Shown here: one piece after another, positions 11,660-21,690 of the stretch | Layout: each line of letters opens with the position of its first letter | How positions within the stretch are numbered: the first letter of the stretch is position 1 | Assembly: GCA_014058105.1 (NCBI GenBank) | Contig: JACGCM010000779.1 | Coordinates: 2,976,001-3,040,000 of the forward strand | Direction: 5' to 3' | Origin: Kingdonia uniflora | Lineage: Eukaryota; Streptophyta; Magnoliopsida; Ranunculales; Circaeasteraceae | Length of the DNA: 64,000 nucleotides | Position numbers and translations under genes: made by a program | Notes under the pieces: generated by a model | Databases searched by the model: none | The model's input: only the letters and a program-made list of their open reading frames with translations | Told to the model about the DNA's origin: nothing

Positions 11660-12870
11660 TGCTCTTAATATGAGCCCTTGCTTTCAATCGACCCCTTAAC
11701 TCAAATAACAAGCCCCTTACTCTCATATGAGGCCTTGTTCAAATAATGAGCCCTTGTTCTCAATCGACCCCCTTGCTCTTACGATGAGCCCCTTACTCTC
11801 ATATGAGCACTTGCTGTCAATCGAGCCCCACACTTAAATAATGTGTCCCTTACTCTCATATAAGCCCTTGCTCAAATAATGAGCCTTTGTTCTCAATCAA
11901 GCCCCTTGCTTTTACGATGAGCCCCTTACTCTCATATGAGCCCTTACTCTCAATCGATCCCCTTGCTTAAATAATGAGCACCTTGCTATCATATGAACCC
12001 ATACTCAAATAACGAGCCCTTTATCTCAATCGAGCCCCTTGCTCTTGCGATGAGCCCCAAACTCTCATATGAGACCTTGCTCTTACGATGAGCCACGCAC
12101 TCACATATGAGCCCCTTGCTCTTATGATGATCCCCGTACTCTCATATTAGCCCTTGCTCTCAATCGAGACCCTTGCTCAAATATCGAGCCACTTGCTCTG
12201 ATATGAGCCCTTGCTAAAATTACAAGCCCTTGCTCTCAAATGAGACCCTTTCTCTTAGGATGAGCCCCATACTCTCATATGAGCCCCTTACTCTTACGAT
12301 GAGCCTTGTACTCTCATATGAGCCCTTGCTCTTGCAATAACCCCCGTACTCTCATATGAATCCCTTGCTCTTATGATGATCCCCGTACTATCATATGAGC
12401 CCTTGCTCTTAATCGAACCGCTTACTCTCAATCGAGCCCCTTACTCTCATATGAGCCCTTGCTCTTATGATGTGCCCCTTAGTCTCATATGAGGCCCTTG
12501 CTCTTACGATAAGCTCCGTACACTCATATGAGCCCCTTGCTCTTACGATGAGCCCAGTACTCTCATATGAGCCCTTGCTCTTACGATGATCCCCGTATTC
12601 TTATATGAGCCCCGTACTCTCATATGAGCCCTTACTTTCAATTGATCCCCGTACTCTCATATGGACCCTTACTCTCAATCGAGTCTCTTCCTCTTAATCG
12701 AGCCCCTTACTCATATATGAACCCTTGCTCTTATGATGAACCCCTTACTTTTACATGAACCCTTACTTTTACGATGGGCTCCGTACTCTTATATTAGCCC
12801 CTTGCTCTTGCGATGAGCCCCTTACTCTCATATGAGCCCTTTCTCTTACGATGAGTCCCGTACTTTCATA
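11660..12870 (+). repeat. tandem array H2, unit about 38 bp built of 19-bp halves
   Basis: The array alternates phrases like CTCATATGAGCCCTTGCTC and TTACGATGAGCCCCGTACT for about 1.2 kb. The higher-order period is about 38-40 bp, with two related halves of about 19 bp that each contain ATGAGCCC. The copies are diverged and there is no coding potential. Confidence 0.9.
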
Positions 12871-13570
12871 TTAGGGGTGTTCTTGAAGTAGAACGACCTC
12901 TTCACTACGCGAGTCATATTTTGAATAAAAAATGCACTCCCCATACTGGAGGCGTTCTTTAAGTAGGACGATCTCCTCACTACGTGAGTTGCTTTTTGAA
13001 GTAAAAATGCACTCCCTATACTAGGGGCGTTCTTGAAGCAGAACGACCTTCCTACTACGTAAGTCATTTATTAAATTTAAATCGTACTCCCCATACTGGA
13101 AGGGTTCTTGAAATAGGATGACCTCCCAACTACGTGAGTCATTTTTTAAAGTAAAAGCGCACTCCCCCTACTGGGGGAGTTCTTGAAGTAGGACGACCTC
13201 CCCACTTTGTGAGTCATTTTTTAAAGTAAAAATATACTCCCCATACTGGGGGCATTCTGGAAGTAGGACGACCTCCCTACTACGTGAGTCTTTTTTGAAT
13301 TAAAAATATATTCCCCATACTAGAGGCATTCTTGAAAGAGAATGACCTTCCCTCTATGGAGTCATTTTTGAAGTAAAAATACACTCCCCATACTGGTGGC
13401 GTTCTTGAATTAGGATGACCTCCCCACCATGTGAGTCATTTTTTAAAGTAAAATGGCACTCCCCATACTGGGGGTGTTCTTGAAGTAGAACGACTTTCCT
13501 ACTACGTGAGTCATTTTTGAAGCACAAATACACTTCCCATACCGAGGGCATTCCCGATGTAGAACGCTTA
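12871..13570 (+). repeat. tandem array H3, unit about 75 bp, about 9 copies
   Basis: Each unit reads roughly GGGGCGTTCTTGAAGTAGG, then ACGACCTCCCCACTACGTG, then AGTCATTTTTTGAAGTAAAA, then a short AT/C-rich run ending CATACTG. GTTCTT starts near 12880, 12954 and 13028. The period of about 75 is divisible by three, so the - strand shows a repeating peptide of about 25 residues; this is a by-product of the period. A related repeat lies in element G at 17240-17800 in the same orientation relative to the element. Confidence 0.9.
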
Positions 13571-14380
13571 AGTAAGGTAGTTCCACGAGGACTACTTAAA
13601 ATTTGTGGTAACTCTAAAATGTTCCCTAGTATTTTCTCATATAGTCTTGTTCGACCGACCCCATCAAGTAGTCTAAAGAGGACTACTGAAATTTTTGGGA
13701 AGCTCCGAAAAGTTATCTAGTATTTTTTCGTATGGTCGTTACAATATCCAACGAGGACTACTAAAAAATTGTTGGTTTATAAAAGATTTGACATAAAAAA
13801 TAGTTGAATCGAAGTATTATATTTCCTTGGGCAGGGACACATTATCAACTTTTGCCAGCCCACAGTGTGATAGATATCGCTAGGGCGGCCGTGCCATGTC
13901 AATGATTGTATGAGAAAGATACGAGCTATCACGAAGAGTAGTCCCATGAGAACACACCCCATAAGGATGTGTAAGTGGAGATTGCCTATTTTATTTAAGT
14001 AATTTTCTACGTAAAAATGAAATGCAAGTTTAAGGCATTTTTCATTGAACAAAAAATTGTATACAAAGATAGGATGCAAAGAATGATCATCTAAATGTTA
14101 TTAACATTAACTGATACCATGTACTCCATGTAAACTGTAAATATTATGCCCGTTCCTAAAATGTACTACTACGAGCTGCCTAGCTAGAAGGGCATGTGCT
14201 CACATATGAAGAACCAGCCTAGAAATAGGAAGTGGTGTCTTACTCTGGTGAGACATTTCAAGCCCCAAAGATGCCCATGTTTGTTGGCCGATGAATTGAC
14301 AGTTTTAAGTCACGCTCATTTTTTTTTTGCACAGTTAACTTTTAGGGCGACTCAGCTCATCCTCATCACGAGCAAGAGCT
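13571..14380 (+). other. non-repetitive 3' interior of element H
   Basis: About 800 bp with no recognisable protein. A phrase GAGGACTACT(T/G)AAA occurs three times near 13587, 13677 and 13755, as a diverged short tandem unit. The last 30 bases before the PPT resemble the equivalent place in element G. Confidence 0.6.
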
Positions 14381-14392
14381 GAAGGGGGCGAT
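14381..14392 (+). other. polypurine tract of element H
   Basis: GAAGGGGGCGAT directly abuts the 3' LTR start at 14393. It is the same 12-mer as in element G (8690-8701, - strand). Confidence 0.8.
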
Positions 14393-14962
14393 TGCAGGAG
14401 CACGCTCCTGCTAGCCGCAAGGTGGAAGGTAGTTGGATGACCTCTCTACCAAAATTAGGAGCACTTCAGTTAGTATTGTAGGAGTATGCTCCCGCTAGCC
14501 ACAAGGTAGAAGGTCGCTGGACGGCCTCTCTACTAAAATTAGGAGTACTCCAACTAGCATTGCAGGAGCACGTTCCCACTAGCCACGAGGTGGAAGGTTG
14601 CTGAACGACCTCTCTATCAAAGTTAGGAGCACTCTTGCTAGCATCGACCGTTCAGATCGACATACGAGCTCCCTGCTAGCGACGAGCACGTCTCGGGTGG
14701 GAACTCGCCCAATGACCCCAAGGGAATGTGAGCAGGAGCACTCTTAGGTTAAACCCTCCCTATAAATTAATAGGGAAGGTAACCTAAGAAGGCAGATTTT
14801 TCTAGAGAACTCCCTCCTCCATCAAATAAACTCTAATGGCCTAAGAGGAAGAGGAAGAAGAGACCTGGAGAGAGTCGAGTGGTGTCCTCCTTCGGTGAGA
14901 CGTATCAAGCCCAAAACTGACAATTACGTATTGTCATCCCTGAGAGGAATCTTGGGACTACA
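14393..14962 (+). repeat. 3' LTR of element H (570 bp)
   Basis: It starts TGCAGGAGCACGCTCCTGC and ends CTACA. It has three copies of the U3 sub-repeat against two in the 5' LTR, which accounts for the 84-bp length difference. TATAAATTAATAGG at about 14761 is the TATA region. Confidence 0.9.
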
Positions 14963-14967
14963 ACTAT
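14963..14967 (+). repeat. right target-site duplication of H (ACTAT)
   Basis: This is an exact copy of 10748-10752. It closes element H and marks the return to the element G aORF. Confidence 0.9.
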
Positions 14968-16086
14968 CTCTGAGAAAAATACACATACCTACAAGTCTAC
15001 AGAGACTGTTGATATAAAACCTTGTTTTCTTATTACGAAGGGGAAGGACTTTGCAAGTGCCTCGTAGTTACTTCCTCTTCTGTCCCACATGAGTATTGGG
15101 CTGAAGGGTGTTACTATCCATACTGAGAAGGATACCCTGAATGCCAAGTGCCATAAGGCTGTGCACCAAGGCCTTGTTGACGAAGAGTCAGAAAGCTTAA
15201 GGGGGAAAGAGCGAAAGCCATTATTTTACTCATTTGCAAAAGATACGACTCTCTCAATGGGTAGTGGTATGCTGTTCTCAGGTGGCTTGCTAAAGGGGTT
15301 AGTCCAGAGTATGCCCTGCCTTATAAGGAAATAAAGAAGGCTTGCTTAACCGAGGCTCTTTGAGTGCCCGATGCACTATTGTCGATGCTGTCATACGGGA
15401 AATAATCGTGGTTATAGCTAACTATACTTGCATTTACCTTGTATGGAAGTAGCGTATTTTTTCTTTAAACTATTGTCGTTTGTCGTTTGTAGTGCACGCC
15501 AAGTCTGGTGGCTGCCCTTCAACGTGGCGAGATCCTTACTAATCATTGCAATGACTTGGAGCAACGCCTCGCTAATATATAGTCCCACCAGAAGGAGTCT
15601 ATCAGAAAAGTGGTGCTATGCGAGCTAGCAGAATACGTGGTGGACCAAATGAAGGTTTTGGCAGAAGAGGCAAAAGTACTTAGGGAGGAGAAGGTGATGC
15701 TCGAGCTGGACTTGGAGGCCACCAATGGTCACATTAAGAGTCTAGGGTTGGAAAAGGTGGCAGACGAGTAGGTTCTTTGCATGCTGCTAGATGGTGAGAG
15801 GATGGTGCCGGCTAACATGCAAGGTCGTGTAAGGGAGCTGGTCGAGAACTTGGCCAATGTTGAGATAGAGTTTTGTTTGTCCATCGACTGGTGGGACGTC
15901 ACGGTTCCTCCCCCATTGCTTGCGTTGCTCCTAACCCAAGATGTCCCCGAGCTACGTCATCTCGGGTACTCTAGTCGGCGAGGTCCTATCCCAGCAGAAT
16001 TTGAAAATGATATTAATGCCAAGGAAGAGGCAGAGGTTACCGCTAAAGAAGCTGATGTCGCGGTCGTGACCAGGCCTGCCCCATAG

Positions 16087-17239
16087 CTATGTTGTTTGTA
16101 AGTTTTGTAGTGCCCATAGCGGCTATGTTGTAACACTTGGTAAAATAGTTTGCACTATTGTGGGTTGTTAACTATGGTTGTTGGATCTTTGGACATATTT
16201 GAGCTAAGTAGGCGTATTTTATTATTAGATGATGTATAATGGGTCCTTGTCTTCATTTGAATTTTTATCTTTGTCGTTATGATGATATAACCATTAAATA
16301 GATATGAGATTTTGAAAGTTGCCATCAACTCATTTATTAGTCCTCATTGGATTACTTATCTTGGTCATTAGTAGGACTAACTATAAAAGATACAGGGTGT
16401 TTTACTAGTCCTCGTTGGACAATGCATATTGGTCGCAATGACGATCTTAGGATAGATACCTTTAGGATTTTTTGGAGTTCCCACAAACTTGTTTACTTGT
16501 CCTCGTTGGACTATATAGTTAGTCATTATAGTCCTTGTTGAAATATATATGGGGATTTTGGAGTTTTCAAATACTTGTTTATTAGTCCTTGTTGAAGTAT
16601 ATACTTGATCATTAGAACGACGAACCGTGAAATATACATGGGGATTTTGGAGTTCCCACAAAGAAACTAAAAATACTAGTCCTTGTTGGACTATGCATCT
16701 TGAAATATACATGTGCCTTTCTCATGATGTATATTTCTTAGTTTTAATCATCTATTGTTCTAGTGAGTACGATGAATACTTAATCTTAATCCCGCTATGA
16801 AGAGATTGAAGCGCTGATTGCACCAGTGGTTGACAAATGAACCACTTTCCTCTTTGGGGATGGGGGTCTGGTAGGTGAATTATAACTCCATCAGTGCCTC
16901 GTTTTGGAGTCCCTCCTTGAATGTGATCGGAAGGAGGTGCAGAAAGGGTAGAACTTGTATGTCTTGTTTCGTGATATGATCCGAAGCTCTTGCAACCACA
17001 ACTTTAAATTACAAACAATGGCATTGGTGGAGCTAGGGCTGTACGAGGAGTATCACTATTGAAAAGACTACCAATTACTTAAGACAAAATATAGGTATCC
17101 TGGGTATCTTGCCTAAATTACTTTGTATTATTATTAGTATAATTTCGTGGATAAAATAAAAACTATTGGTACACTTGTATGTGGTTTATTTAATTTATTC
17201 TCTTTCATATAATATTGTCATAATATTCTTGGCTAGATT
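16087..17239. repeat. element G spacer with diverged repeats
   Basis: This is non-coding DNA between the aORF end and the G-rich array. At about 16335-16710 phrases such as TAGTCCT(C/T)GTTGGAC and GGGGATTTTGGAGTT recur at irregular intervals, suggesting an old decayed tandem array. The rest (16720-17239) shows nothing recognisable. Confidence 0.6.
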
Positions 17240-17333
17240 AAATAGTAATATTGGGGGTCTTTAAAAATGACTTCGTTTGTTGGGGGGATGTTATATGTTA
17301 AAAACACCCCAACATATGGAAGGTCATTTTTAG

Positions 17334-17375
<42 letters not shown>

Positions 17376-17800
17376 CTTCAAAGCACTCCAAGTATAGATG
17401 AGGTCGATTTCATTTCAAAAAATAACTTCAAATGTTTAAGGTGACATTTTACTTCAAAAACATCCCTAGTATAGGGAGGTCAGTTTTACTTCAAAAAACA
17501 ACTCCAGTACTTGGGGGGGGGGGGGGGGGGGGGGCGGGGGCGTTTAACTTAAAAATGTCCCCAGTATGGGGGAGGTCAAAAAATGACTTTACTACTTGGA
17601 GGGGGGGGGGGGGGGGGTTACTTTAAAAATGCCCCAAATATGGGGGAGGTTGGCTTTACTTTAATAAACGACTGTAGTATTCAGGTGGGAGGGGCATTTT
17701 AGTTCAAAAACGCTCCTAGTATAGGGGAGGTCATTTTTACTTCAAAAAATGACTCTAGTATTTGAGAGAGCATTTAACTTATAAAACATCCTTGGTGCTC
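17240..17800 (-). repeat. G-rich tandem array after pol of element G
   Basis: Units of roughly 75 bp on the + strand contain ACTTCAAAAAC..CCC(T/C)AGTATAGGGAGGTC and are interrupted by long G homopolymers: 35 G at 17338-17372, 22 G at 17513-17534 and 17 G at 17601-17617. On the element's sense (-) strand the unit matches array H3 of element H. The array lies between the pol end (about 17850) and the aORF, the same place as the arrays of families 1 and 2. Confidence 0.85.
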
Positions 17801-17849
17801 AATAGATTTTATGTTAGGCGAAACGAGTATTGAAACTTTGTTTAATAAA

Positions 17850-20800
17850 TTTATACAAGCAGGGTATGCTACTGGTTCCATTTTCAAAGATACATTACAT
17901 TTCAAGGAGATTTTAACTGCTCCTCATCAATATTTATCAAGTAGTAGGCATTTCCATCAATGACCTATGAGATAAGGTATGGTTCCTCCCTATTTGGTAG
18001 AAGTTTACCTTTGTTGGGGTTCTGAGCTGTGGGGAAGAGTTTCTTCATCACGTATTCCCCCTCTTGGAATTCTCGTAAGAAGACTCGTTTATTAAATTTT
18101 CATTTTAGTATCTCTTGGTATCTTAGCATTCAGGAGGAGGCCTCCTCTCTTATTTTATCAATAAAATTAAGGTTTTTTGTGAAGAGTTGATCATTGATTT
18201 AACTACGAGGTGACTAGAGATCTTGTTATGCAGGCTATGATCTCAGTAGGTAGTACTGCCTCAGACCCGTAGGTAAGCATAAACGGTATAAAGCCTATCG
18301 AATTTCAGGGAGTTATTTGGTAGGATCATAAAATCTAGGGTAGTTGGTCGACCCATCAACCTTTGGCTATGTCCGACCTCTTGCTGATACCATCAATTAT
18401 CATTTTGCTAGTCATTTTGGCCTATCAATTCTCTTGGGGTGCCCTGGGATTGATAATAATATTTTGATGTTGTAGGGTCGCACGAACTTAGCGACCTTAC
18501 TGTTGACGAACTGAGTCCCGTTATCTATCATCAAGACCGCTGGATGCCGAACCTTGTGATTATTTACTTCCACAGGAACCTGATTACCTCTTCATCTCTT
18601 TTATGAACGAGTGGTATAACTTTGACCCACTTGGAGAAGTAGTCTGTATTGACCAACAACCATTTACTTCTACCACTTGCCATGGGGAGTGCTTCGACTA
18701 TGTCCAGTCCTCACTTTACAAATGGCCATGGGCTTAAGACTGTATGGAGGTCTATAATGGAGGTGTAGATAAGATAATTATGGAACTGACATTTGTCACA
18801 CTTTTTGGCATATTCTATGAAGTCTTGTCTCGTCTCGCTGACCTGTAAAGTCCCTATGTTCATGCTCATTCGGCCATGGACCTACCCACTGTGTGTGCTT
18901 CATATACCCCCTCATGAATTTCTTTGATGACCGTCATCACACGTTCTTCAGTAATACATATGAGGTGTGAGGCGTCCAGGCTCATTCGATAAAGCTCATT
19001 ATTTTTCACCGTATATTTTCTTGCTTTGTTATGGGTACTTCAAGCGGCCGACCTTTCCACTGAGAGGATGTGAAGTTAAGCTAAAAAATCAATAAGTGGT
19101 CGTCACCAGTTAGATTACTCGTTTGTGGCCCCACTACCGATTTATATTACTTCTTTCTTTTATTGTGGTATGCTTAGCTGGTTGAGGACTTCTACTTGGT
19201 TAACTCTTAGTCAATCACCGATGATTCCAACAAAATAAGCGAGGGCATCAGAATACTTGTTCTTGCCTCGGTGAATGTGTTCGAGGTTAACCTTATTCAA
19301 TTTTTTGATTCTTTGCTTCAAGATCTCTATTTATTTGGCTATCTTTTCATTGGCCTGGAATGTCCGGCTATGCTGATTAACAACTAGCTGTGAGTTGGTA
19401 AAGATGGAAATTTATTCCAGGCCTAGTGTCAACACTATATCTACTCTACACAATAGGGCTTCGTATTCCGCTTCGTTATTGCTTAGTAGAAAGTTGACTC
19501 GTATGGCTTTCTCTATCTTATCAGTTTTAGGAGTGACTAACACGATCCCTAGGCCTGAACTGCCAGCATTAACTAATCTGTTCGTGTATAACCGCCATCC
19601 CATTAAATATGGTGTATTAGTATCATTAGGAGGAGCAAATTGGTCATTCACTTCCTCGTTGACCCAGTTTTTGTCGTTAATGGGGAGGTCGGCCAGGAGA
19701 TCTACCACAACCTGTCCCTTAAGGGCTACTCGGGGATCAAATCAAATGTCAAACTCTCCTAAGGTGATTACCCATTTTTCTATTTAATGAGCTTTATCTT
19801 TCTTCGTAAAGACCTCTCGCAATGGCTAAGCTATTATGACCTTGATTTTGTGGGCTTGGAAGTATGGCCTTAGCTTCTGTGATGCATATACCAAGGTAAG
19901 CGCTTACTACTCAATGGAGGAATACCGAAATTCTTCCCCCAAGAGGTTCTTACTAATGAAATATACTAGTTTCTCAGTTTTAAACTTTGTTCTAACAAGT
20001 ATTACGCTGATTTATTCCTCCCTACCCAAATACAATCCCAGGTGCTCGTGTTCCTTTGGTGCACTGAGTATTAGGGGTGCGACCAAGTATCTTAACATAT
20101 CCTAGAAAGCTATCTCATATTCCACATTCCATATGCATTTCTTATTCTCCCTGATATATTCAAACAATAGTCAACATTTGTATGGGGCTTTATAAATAAG
20201 GCGTCTGAGCGCAATAATTTTACTTACTAGCTTCTGAACTTACTTCAGTATCCGAGGTGATGGCATATATGCTAAGGCTCATATTTGGTCGGGGTCGGCC
20301 TCTATCCCTCGGTAAGTGACCATGTGCCCCAGGAATTTCCTTGAGTCGCATTCTATAGTGCCTTAGCATGGTAAACACAGTCTCTAGGACGGCTAAATAG
20401 TAATTTTGTAACTTGCTTTTGACATGCATGTCATCAATGTGGACTTTTACTATTTTGCCCAAATGCTCTTCAAGCATCATTGTGACTAGCCTTTGGTATG
20501 TGGATCTTGCATTCTTCAGCCCGAAGGGTATCACAGTATAATAATACAAGCTCTGCTCTGCGGTGAAGAAAAAACATTATTGGTCCTCGACAACCAAAGG
20601 TATTTGGTAATACCATGAGTAACCATCCATAAATGACATTTGTTCATGGCCGGTCGTGGAGTCCACTACTCTTGTTATGGGGGGCATGGGGAAACTGTCT
20701 TTTGGACAATTTTAGTTTTAAGTCTGTAAAATCAATGTAGACTCGTGTTTTGCTATTCATCTTGGGGACTGCCATCACATTTGCTACCCAATGGGAATAA

Positions 20801-21690
20801 TCCATAGGTCTGATAAATCGTACCTTTAATTTTTTTTTTGATCTCGTCGCTTATCTCTGCTTGAAGTCTTGGGGCTATTTGTCGTGACTTTTGTTTAATA
20901 GGTATTGCCTTGGTGCTAACGTGCAAGCGATGATAGGCAATACTAAGGTATGTGCCCAACATTTCTTCGAACGACCAGGTAAATACATCATTGTACCGTT
21001 GAAGGAGGGTTATAAGGTCTAAGCATTCTTCTCCTATCAAAAGTGTACCAATATACATAGTTCTCGCAGGGCTGCCGAGGTTAATTTTATCGATCGGCTC
21101 AACGAGAAGCGGTGTCCATTTTCCACTAAACTTGTTTATAATGACATTATTTTGGTCAAAGGTACATTGTATATCAATTTGCATATTATTTGGTTGGGCA
21201 GAAATGAGGGACGAGTTAACGGCCATCGGCTTGTTCCCCGTTCACTGCTACTCCTAGATTTTTAACCCTTTCCCTTTCTTTCTTAATATTTCAAGGGTTA
21301 CCAAGGTTTTTAAAGAGTTGGCTTAACAAATATAAGCAGTGACTTAACAGCCTCGTATTTGGTGCATTACAAACTTCATTAGGTAATGTATTACCTGGTG
21401 GAAGGAAGATGGTACTACCTTTATTGCATGGATCCACTCTTTCCTGAGAGTGCCGTTATAGTAGATTGAGGGACTATTTTTGATGACAAAGGTTGATAAT
21501 ATTACGACGGGTCCAACTTGTACCTAAGTAACGGGTTCCCTGGTAACTCGTTCGGTAGACCCGTTGAAACCCAATATCTAAGTATTTGAGGGTGTCATGC
21601 AGTCTTGCATGTTAATATTTTTTAAAGCATCGTGATAGAGGATGCTTGCTCCGCATCCCAGGTCGACCAACATGTGCCAGTTGAAAACTC
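17850..21690 (-). pseudogene. gypsy pol of element G (protease, RT, two RNase H, integrase)
   Basis: This is a decayed polyprotein read on the - strand. The protease is near 21680-21260, with active-site phrase VDLGCGASIL (DLG where D-T/S-G is expected). The RT linker and palm lie at 21226-20220, with the phrase IPFGLKNA and the catalytic box VHIDDM, so both aspartates survive. The first RNase H lies around 20200-19800, largely eroded. The second, archaeal-like RNase H lies at 19650-19380 with GSSGLGIVLVTPK and NNEAEYEALL. Integrase runs from about 18980 to 17850, with the zinc-binding half YAKKCDKCQ, the core ITRFGIQ and a tail ending GKLLPNREEPYL. Numerous stops and frameshifts rule out a working product. 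Confidence 0.87.

Larger units (their letters stand above)
10753..14962 (+). mobile_element. Element H: complete non-autonomous LTR retrotransposon
   Basis: A 4.2-kb element bounded by two direct LTRs (486 and 570 bp) and the target duplication ACTAT. It has a primer-binding site at 11241 and a polypurine tract at 14381-14392, but I see no gag, protease, RT, RNase H or integrase similarity. About 2.3 kb of the interior is three successive tandem arrays with units of about 52, 38 and 75 bp. It fits the class of large retrotransposon derivatives that depend on a partner for proteins. Its LTR ends, PPT and 75-bp array resemble those of element G, into whose aORF it inserted in the opposite orientation. 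Confidence 0.9.
9100..16086 (+). pseudogene. antisense aORF of element G, split by element H (10753-14962)
   Basis: This is the extra gene of a Tat-lineage element, running opposite to pol. Its N-terminal half (about 9600-10100) encodes the phrase GLRFPLDDHTKNCLNSLGQ, the pattern of the plant 'putative gypsy-type transposon' domain. Matching phrases occur in the aORFs of D (LPLSNLAKGIMNL) and C (MRLPLRRLGKEVLNFW). A 122-codon open segment at 10147-10515 follows. After H comes a coiled-coil-like part at about 15590-15780 (LAEYVVDQMKVLAEEAKVLR) and a C-terminal segment at 15781-16086, ending in an Ala/Glu-rich tail and a stop at 16086. Donor-like GTAAGT sites at 9169 and 10391 suggest introns. 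In-frame stops and the insertion make it a pseudogene. Confidence 0.7.

Noticed and set aside
11660..12870. Regularly spaced short repeats that could suggest a CRISPR array
   Set aside because: Units are head to tail without unique spacers, diverge gradually and lie inside a plant LTR element. No cas genes are present.
12846..13067. Repetitive 73-codon - strand frame as a real repeat protein
   Set aside because: Most simply explained by a DNA repeat whose period is a multiple of three; units carry frameshifts and there is no start or promoter context.
17338..17372. Telomere-like or vector-derived G tract
   Set aside because: The G runs sit inside diverged 75-bp units that recur in element H, and there is no TTTAGGG repeat.
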